Source: JBDHAC01 sp039588215
GTDB taxonomy: Bacteria > Gemmatimonadota > Gemmatimonadetes > Palauibacterales > Palauibacteraceae
Reading direction: 5' to 3'
DNA: 64,000 nucleotides
Assembly: GCA_039588215.1 (NCBI GenBank)
Contig: JBDHAD010000002.1
Coordinates: forward strand, 1 to 64,000
Shown: positions 59,305 through 64,000 of the stretch, piece by piece
How the letters are laid out: each line of letters begins with the position of its first letter
Position numbering within the stretch: the stretch's first letter is position 1
Position numbers and translations under genes: made by a program
The notes under the pieces: generated by a model
What the model was told of the DNA's origin: nothing
The model's input: only the letters and a program-made list of their open reading frames with translations
The model's database searches: none

Positions 59305-59392
59305 CGCGCTTCCGCTCCTGCTTTGATCTCGGTTCGAGGGGTGTGACGGTCAACGGTGCGCCAGCCTTCCGGCGACGTATCGCGACCTGTCA

Positions 59393-59439
59393 CGATATAT
59401 CGTATACGTATCGATAGCGATATATCGGGTCACTGTCAA
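59393..59439 (-). promoter_or_regulatory. PadR promoter with paired operators
   Basis: Read leftward, a perfect -35 TTGACA (59434-59439) is 17 nt from TATCGA (59411-59416). The palindrome CGATATATCG occurs twice, at 59418-59427 (inside the spacer) and 59393-59402 (just past the -10), 25 nt apart. Binding at both would block RNA polymerase, the usual design for an autorepressor. Confidence 0.75.
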
Positions 59440-59473
59440 GATCCTGGGATCGGTTCGCGAGAGACCCCCATGG

Positions 59474-60268
59474 TTACGGGTCTGAGGTGCCCTCCGGGTC
59501 AGGCGGTTCCCAGAGCTCGATACGCTGGCCATCGGGGTCCATGGCCCACCCGAAACGCCCGTAGTCGTACTCGTCGAGACGAGCATCCACCTCCACGCCC
59601 GCGGTCCGTAGACGCTCGAGAAGATCGTCCAACTGGCGCACGCGGAAGTTGATCATGAAGGGCTTGTCGCTCGGATCGAAGTAGTCCGTATCGGCGGGAA
59701 ATGGTTCCCAAGCCGTGAACGCGGGCGTCCCATCCAACTCCCGCCAGCGGAAGCTGACGTAGCCATCGGGATCCGGAGTAACGCCTAGGCGCTCCGCGTA
59801 TCAGGCTTTGAGAGCGCTTGGGTCGCCGGTCTTGAAGAAGACGCCTCCCAGCCCGGTCACCGGACCGGAAACCGGCGGACGTGCCGGTAGGTGGTCGGCG
59901 GGCTCCCACAGCTCCACCCGGTGTCCATCCGGGTCCATGACCCAGGCGAAACGTCCCTCCTCACCCTCGAAGATCTCGTCGTCTACCGCTTCGCCGGCCG
60001 CATGAAGAGACGCCACGAGGGGTTCGAGGTCGACGACGCGGAAGTTGATCATGAACGGCTTTGAGCTGGGATCGAAATAGTCGGTCGTGTCCGGGAACGG
60101 GCCCCACACGGTGAGTGCGCGCTCTCCCGGCTGACCGTCTCCTTGTCCCTCGAACCAGGCCCCCCCGCCATCCCCGGACGCTAGCCCCAGGTAATCTCGA
60201 TACCATGCTCGCAGCGCATCCGGCGCTGCAGACTTGAAGAAGATCCCGCCGATTCCCCTGACGCCCAT
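59474..60268 (-). pseudogene. two-domain VOC (glyoxalase-fold) gene interrupted by one in-frame TGA
   Basis: One continuous frame encodes two paralogous VOC domains. Domain 1 (155 codons, 60268-59804) starts MGVRGIGGIFFKSAAPDAL and ends in the start of domain 2, which repeats VTGLGGVFFKTGDPSALKA. A single TGA at 59801-59803 then interrupts, where domain 1 has Trp in LRAWYRDYLGL (TGG to TGA). The frame goes on as YAERLGVTPDPDG to 59474 with full conservation, including PFMINFRV, GRFGWAMDPDGQRIELWEP and both metal-type Glu/His positions. It is the last gene of the S9-amidohydrolase-SDR operon (1-nt overlap with SDR). It is a fresh nonsense mutation, a readthrough site or a sequencing error. Confidence 0.8.
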
Positions 60269-61044
60269 CAGGACTCCTCGCGATGTACGACGTAGACGCT
60301 TCTTTGTGCGGTCGGAAGCAGCAGCACATCGGCGACGTTCACGTGCTCGGGCGCGTTCACGATGAAATGCACGACCTCCGCCACGTCCTCCGCCGTCAAC
60401 GGGTCGAATCCGTGATACACGGACTCCGCCTTCTCCTCGTCTCCATCGAATCGGACCGACGAAAACTCCGTGTGCACGAAGCCTGGATTGACGCTCGAGA
60501 CGCGTAACCGGGTCCCGGCCACGTCCAGGTTCATACCCTCGGTGAGGGCGCGCACGGCGAACTTCGAAGCGTTGTATACGTTGCCCTTGGGGTAGACCTG
60601 GTAACCCGCGGTGCTGCCGACATTCACCACGTGCCCGATGCCCCGATCGATCATGGCGGGCAACAGCGCGCGGGTAACGAACAGCAGGCCTTTGACGTTC
60701 GTATCGATCATCCGATCCCAGTCTTCGAGATCACCCTCCTGTAGCGTCGCGAACCCGGCGGCCAGCCCGGCGTTGTTGAGAAGGATATCGGGGATCCAGC
60801 CGGCTTCCAGGAGAGTGGCGGCCTCCGCGGCAACCGTGTCGCGATCTCTCACATCGACCTCGGCGAGCCTGACGTCGACCTGGTGCGAGGAGGACAGCTC
60901 GGTCGCAAGGGTCTCGAGTCGCTCACGCCGTCGCGCCCAAAGGGTCAGGTTGGCACCCGCCTCGCCGAACCGCCTCGCGCAGGCGGCACCGATCCCGGAG
61001 CTTGCCCCCGTGATGAGGATCCGCTTTCCCGTCAGTCGGTTCAT
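60268..61044 (-). CDS. short-chain dehydrogenase/reductase (YdfG-like)
   Basis: The 258-aa NAD(P)H enzyme has TGASSGIG at 12-19, NNAG near 90-93, and catalytic Ser144, Tyr157, Lys161 (YNASK). The Arg39/Arg40 after the second strand suggest NADP. The sequence resembles YdfG-type 3-hydroxy-acid or serine dehydrogenases. The ATG overlaps the amidohydrolase stop by 4 nt (61041-61044) and its own TGA overlaps the VOC ATG by 1 nt, so it is the third gene of a tightly coupled leftward operon. Confidence 0.92.
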   Translation of the reverse strand: MNRLTGKRILITGASSGIGAACARRFGEAGANLTLWARRRERLETLATELSSSHQVDVRLAEVDVRDRDTVAAEAATLLEAGWIPDILLNNAGLAAGFATLQEGDLEDWDRMIDTNVKGLLFVTRALLPAMIDRGIGHVVNVGSTAGYQVYPKGNVYNASKFAVRALTEGMNLDVAGTRLRVSSVNPGFVHTEFSSVRFDGDEEKAESVYHGFDPLTAEDVAEVVHFIVNAPEHVNVADVLLLPTAQRSVYVVHREES

Positions 61045-62744
61045 GACGTACTCTCTCGTTCGAACACGAGCTCGCCTTCGACGAACGTGAGGTCCACGCG
61101 AACGCGCTCTATCTCTATCGGATCGATCGTGAAGATGTCATCCGACAATACGACCAGGTCCGCGTAGAATCCGGGTGCGATCCTCCCCGACTCCGACTCG
61201 AGGTAGCTCGCATATGCGTTTGCGCTCGTGTATGCGGTCACTGCTTCCTCGACCGAGATCTTTTGCCGCGGCACCCACCCCTCCGGGTTACGGCCATCGG
61301 TCGTGCGGCGCGTGACCGCCGCGTAGATCCCCAGGAGCGGGTCGAGGGGCGCCACCGTCCAGTCGCTTCCGAAGGTCAGGGCGGCCCCGGAGTCCAGCAA
61401 GTCACGGAACGCGTACGTGAGATCGATGCGCTCGGGACCGATGCGGTTGATAGCCCAGCGGCCATCGTCGATGGCATGGTACGGCTGCATCGATGGGACG
61501 ACCCCCTGTGCAGCGAAGCGCTCGATGGCGTCGGGTCGCAAATGCTGCGCGTGCTCGACGCGGAAGCGTCGATCTCGGGGCCCGTTCACGCGTTCGGCCT
61601 CGGCGAACGCATCCAGCAGCCAATCGTTGGCGCGCGTCCCGATCGCGTGCACGATCACGTGCATCCCGGCGGCGTCGGCCTGGAGGATGTCTTCGTGAAG
61701 CGTGGCCGTATCCGTGACCATCAGCCCGCGCTCATCGGGAGCATCCTCATACGGCTCGTAGAACCAGGCCGTGGTCGAACCGAGCGACCCATCCACGTAC
61801 GCCTTCAGGCCACCCCAGAATAGACGGTGATCTCCGCGACCTTCGTCCGCGAGGAGATCCCGCATGCGCTCCCAGGTAGCCAGCGGCACGACTGCATACA
61901 CACGCAGCGGTAAGGACCCCCGGGCCCGGGCGCGGCGGTACGTCTCGAACCCGGCCCAGGTACCCATGTCCGTGATCAAGGTCACGCCGCGCTCGACGGC
62001 GTGTCGGGCCGCGGCAGCCAGGGCGCGGTCCAGTTCGTCTTCCGAGGGCGGTGGCATGCGCTCGAACGCGAACGCCTGCGCGGCATCCTTCAGCACGCCC
62101 GTCGCGCGGCCATCCTCGTCGCGGACGATCGTCCCGCCGTCCGGATCAGGGGTGGACGCGTTGATCCCGGCGGCCTCGAGCGCCCTGGAGTTGGCGAGAC
62201 CCATGTGCCCATCGAGCCGCTGGACGAATACAGGCGTCTCAGCGGTCAGCGAATCGATCCAATCGCGGTGCGGAAGCGCTCCCCCCCAGAGCTCGTGATC
62301 CCACTGGCCGCCGGTCATCCACTCTCCGGGGTGATCGGACGCGAACCGTCCGATTCGGCGGGCGAACTCCGTCGGTGTGTCGGCGTCACGCAGCTGCACC
62401 CCGCTCAGCTCGAAGCCGCCATCCAGGAAATGAGTGTGGTTGTCCATGAGGCCGGGGATCACGCGACGCCCGCTCAGAGCCACGCGTCGCGTGCCGGGTC
62501 CGACCCACTCCTCAATGTGTGCGTCCGATCCCACGGCGGCGATCCGCCCGCCACGCACCGCGATCGCGGTCGGCTCGCCTGCGGAATCGTTGTCACCGGA
62601 GGTCCACACGCGGCCGCCGGTGAGGACCAGATCCGCCCGTGTGCCCGGCCCAGCGCTCGACGACACTTCCGAGTCCTCCTCTCGACTTCCGCACGCCGCG
62701 GATAACGCGGCCGAAACCGCGATCGCCACCAGCGCCCGAGTCAT
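61041..62744 (-). CDS. lipid-anchored amidohydrolase (YtcJ-like)
   Basis: The 567-aa protein has a lipoprotein signal with lipobox LSAAC (Cys18). The amidohydrolase TIM barrel has the metal motif DNHTHF (His103/His105), LDGHMGLANS, a later His pair (VEHAQHL and HAIGTR) and TFGSDW as metal Asp. It resembles the YtcJ/N-substituted formamide deformylase branch. The enzyme would hydrolyse amides or cyclic ureas in the periplasm. It is co-translated with the S9 peptidase gene (ATGA overlap 62741-62744) and the SDR gene. Confidence 0.9.
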   Translation of the reverse strand: MTRALVAIAVSAALSAACGSREEDSEVSSSAGPGTRADLVLTGGRVWTSGDNDSAGEPTAIAVRGGRIAAVGSDAHIEEWVGPGTRRVALSGRRVIPGLMDNHTHFLDGGFELSGVQLRDADTPTEFARRIGRFASDHPGEWMTGGQWDHELWGGALPHRDWIDSLTAETPVFVQRLDGHMGLANSRALEAAGINASTPDPDGGTIVRDEDGRATGVLKDAAQAFAFERMPPPSEDELDRALAAAARHAVERGVTLITDMGTWAGFETYRRARARGSLPLRVYAVVPLATWERMRDLLADEGRGDHRLFWGGLKAYVDGSLGSTTAWFYEPYEDAPDERGLMVTDTATLHEDILQADAAGMHVIVHAIGTRANDWLLDAFAEAERVNGPRDRRFRVEHAQHLRPDAIERFAAQGVVPSMQPYHAIDDGRWAINRIGPERIDLTYAFRDLLDSGAALTFGSDWTVAPLDPLLGIYAAVTRRTTDGRNPEGWVPRQKISVEEAVTAYTSANAYASYLESESGRIAPGFYADLVVLSDDIFTIDPIEIERVRVDLTFVEGELVFERESTS

Positions 62745-64000
62745 CGCTGTGACCCTTCATCGGACCCTGCGGCAGCCGTCACAGCACCCTTGAGCATCCG
62801 TTCGAAAAAATCGGCCGTCGCATGGTACGCCGCGAGCCAGTTCCGGTGGAGAAGAAAGCTGTGTACCTCGTCGGGGAACACGAGTTGCTCGACAACGACG
62901 TTCCGTCGCTCCAACGCCTCGATGAGATCCACCGACTCGGAGAACGGAACGTTGCGGTCGTCATCCCCATGGATGAGCAGCACAGGCGAGCGCCAGCCAT
63001 CGATCGAGGCCATGGGAGATGACTCGAACGCGAGGCGGGCGACCTCCGCCCGGCGCTCGGCCTGGTACGCGGGGACGAAGTTGCGGATCACCACGTTCCA
63101 GTCGTGCACGCCGTGCAAGTCCACGCCGGCCGCGAACAGTTCTGAGTCGCGAGCGAGTCCGAGTGCGGTCAGATAGCCCCCATAGGAGCCGCCCCAAAGC
63201 CCGATCCGATCCGGGTCGACATCCGCCCGCTGAGCCAGATACCGGCCGCCCGCCACCACATCGCGGTATTCACTCGCGCCACGTGCGCCGTAATCGAGGG
63301 CCTCGCGGAACTCCATCCCATAACCGATCCCGCTTCGGTAGTTGACGGACAGCACGACGTATCCCCGACTGGCGAGGTACTGGTTCATCGCGTAGGCGTT
63401 ATGGTAGTAGCCCCGATAGTGCCACCCGAGGAGCATCTGGCGGCGAGAGCCGCCATGAAAGAAGAGGATGGCGGGGCGTCTGTCTCCCGGTGGCAGATCC
63501 GCCGGCGTGAACAGCTGCCCGTGTATCTGTACGCCATCTTCCGCGAGGAACGTCACGGCCTCGGGCGTGACGAGGTGTCGCAGCGGGAAGTCCCCGGGCG
63601 TCCCCGGATCCAACCGGCGCCTGCGGCCGTCGGCATGCAGGATTTCCGCATGCGCGGGAGTCCGAGCATCCGAGGCCAGAAAGGCGATCACTTGGCCATC
63701 GGCGGTGGCGGCCGGTGACCACTCGATCCCCGACCCCTGCGTGAGCGCCACGGGCGCGCCGCGCGCCACATTGACCGACCACAGGTGTCGTCGATCGATG
63801 TCCGCCTCGTTCGACGAGTAGATGAGTCGCTCGCGATCCGCCGACAGCGTGACGTGCTCGACCTCGAAGGCGCCGGGTGTGAGGAGGCTCGGCTCGCCCC
63901 CCGCGGCAGCGACCGAGTACAGGTGGGTCCAACCGTCGCGCTCCCAGGGAAACACGATTCGATCTCCCACCGCCCACCATACCTGGTCCGCCCCCTCGAT
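62741..64000 (-). CDS. S9-family prolyl oligopeptidase/dipeptidyl-peptidase (5' partial)
   Basis: The frame is open to the window edge, so the N-terminus is missing (about 419 residues visible). The visible part starts in the beta-propeller (WWAVGDRIVFPWERDGWTHLY, shown in part) and runs into the alpha/beta hydrolase domain: nucleophile in GLWGGSYGGYLTAL, Asp in HGDDDRNVPFSES, and His in DEVHSFLL. S9 enzymes cut small peptides, often after proline. Its stop overlaps the amidohydrolase start by 4 nt, so it leads the visible leftward operon. Confidence 0.92.
   Translation of the reverse strand: MEGADQVWWAVGDRIVFPWERDGWTHLYSVAAAGGEPSLLTPGAFEVEHVTLSADRERLIYSSNEADIDRRHLWSVNVARGAPVALTQGSGIEWSPAATADGQVIAFLASDARTPAHAEILHADGRRRRLDPGTPGDFPLRHLVTPEAVTFLAEDGVQIHGQLFTPADLPPGDRRPAILFFHGGSRRQMLLGWHYRGYYHNAYAMNQYLASRGYVVLSVNYRSGIGYGMEFREALDYGARGASEYRDVVAGGRYLAQRADVDPDRIGLWGGSYGGYLTALGLARDSELFAAGVDLHGVHDWNVVIRNFVPAYQAERRAEVARLAFESSPMASIDGWRSPVLLIHGDDDRNVPFSESVDLIEALERRNVVVEQLVFPDEVHSFLLHRNWLAAYHATADFFERMLKGAVTAAAGSDEGSQR

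Noticed and set aside
1..64000. tRNA, rRNA, CRISPR arrays, transposases, attachment sites, replication origin
   Set aside because: I looked for tRNA T-loops and CCA ends, direct-repeat arrays, IS end repeats and transposase motifs, and DnaA-box clusters. None was found. A covariance-model or HMM search would settle this.

Overview
The window is GC-rich and densely packed with genes. It contains no rRNA, tRNA, CRISPR array or insertion sequence that I can recognise. The content is chromosomal and biosynthetic: many secreted or lipid-anchored hydrolases (S9, M1, S33 and M50 peptidases, a serine beta-lactamase-like hydrolase, an amidohydrolase), DUF4097 and DUF4382 lipoproteins, BACON-type repeats, PadR and ArsR regulators, an ECF sigma operon and frequent 4-nt ATGA/GTGA gene overlaps. 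From memory of such genomes this fits an uncultivated Gemmatimonadota or a close relative. That is an impression from gene content, not a phylogenetic result.

Layout. 1-2.05 kb: the end of a BACON-repeat surface protein with a dockerin-like C-terminus, a coupled small lipoprotein and a secreted protein. 2.2-9.4 kb: a secreted duplicated-domain protein, an SLC13-type permease with four RCK_C domains, a saccharopine-dehydrogenase-like protein, a DUF4097 lipoprotein and a two-gene Fe-S/cysteine-rich operon. 9.6-11.1 kb: two coupled ZIP transporters. 11.3-15.1 kb: a serine hydrolase, an ArsR/AHSA1-SnoaL operon, a secreted protein and an orphan HicB-like protein. 15.1-25.1 kb: an M50 protease with a large N-terminal domain, an ABC-class ATPase coupled to a YfiT/DinB protein, an S33 peptidase, an ACT-like protein, a YcaQ-like glycosylase and a lone PilX-like pilin. 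25.5-36.7 kb: an M1 peptidase, an MBL-fold lipoprotein, DUF2461, a CPBP protease, an ABC exporter, a Tat-exported FMN hydroxy-acid oxidase carrying a CxxCH motif, a lipase and an aminotransferase.

36.7-52.9 kb is the most notable region. Glycogen genes (GH57, glgA, glgB on one side and glgP on the other) bracket a seven-gene cassette. The cassette has four ATP-grasp ligases (three of them clear paralogues), a class-I amidotransferase/peptidase-S51-like protein and two alpha/beta-hydrolase esterases, one with a CBM48-like N-terminal domain. Five of these genes form a tightly coupled rightward operon and two paralogues are transcribed leftward from the same intergenic region. I read this as a pathway that builds and trims a small amide- or peptide-like compound in a glycogen context. 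The product is unknown.

53-64 kb: a DUF4382 lipoprotein, an ECF sigma/anti-sigma/Spy-like operon, an alanine-type sodium symporter, a VapBC-like pair whose toxin has a degraded active site, a PadR/SHOCT operon with two identical palindromic operators at its promoter, and a leftward four-gene operon (S9 peptidase, amidohydrolase, SDR, two-domain VOC protein). The VOC gene is cut by one in-frame TGA where the paralogous domain has Trp.
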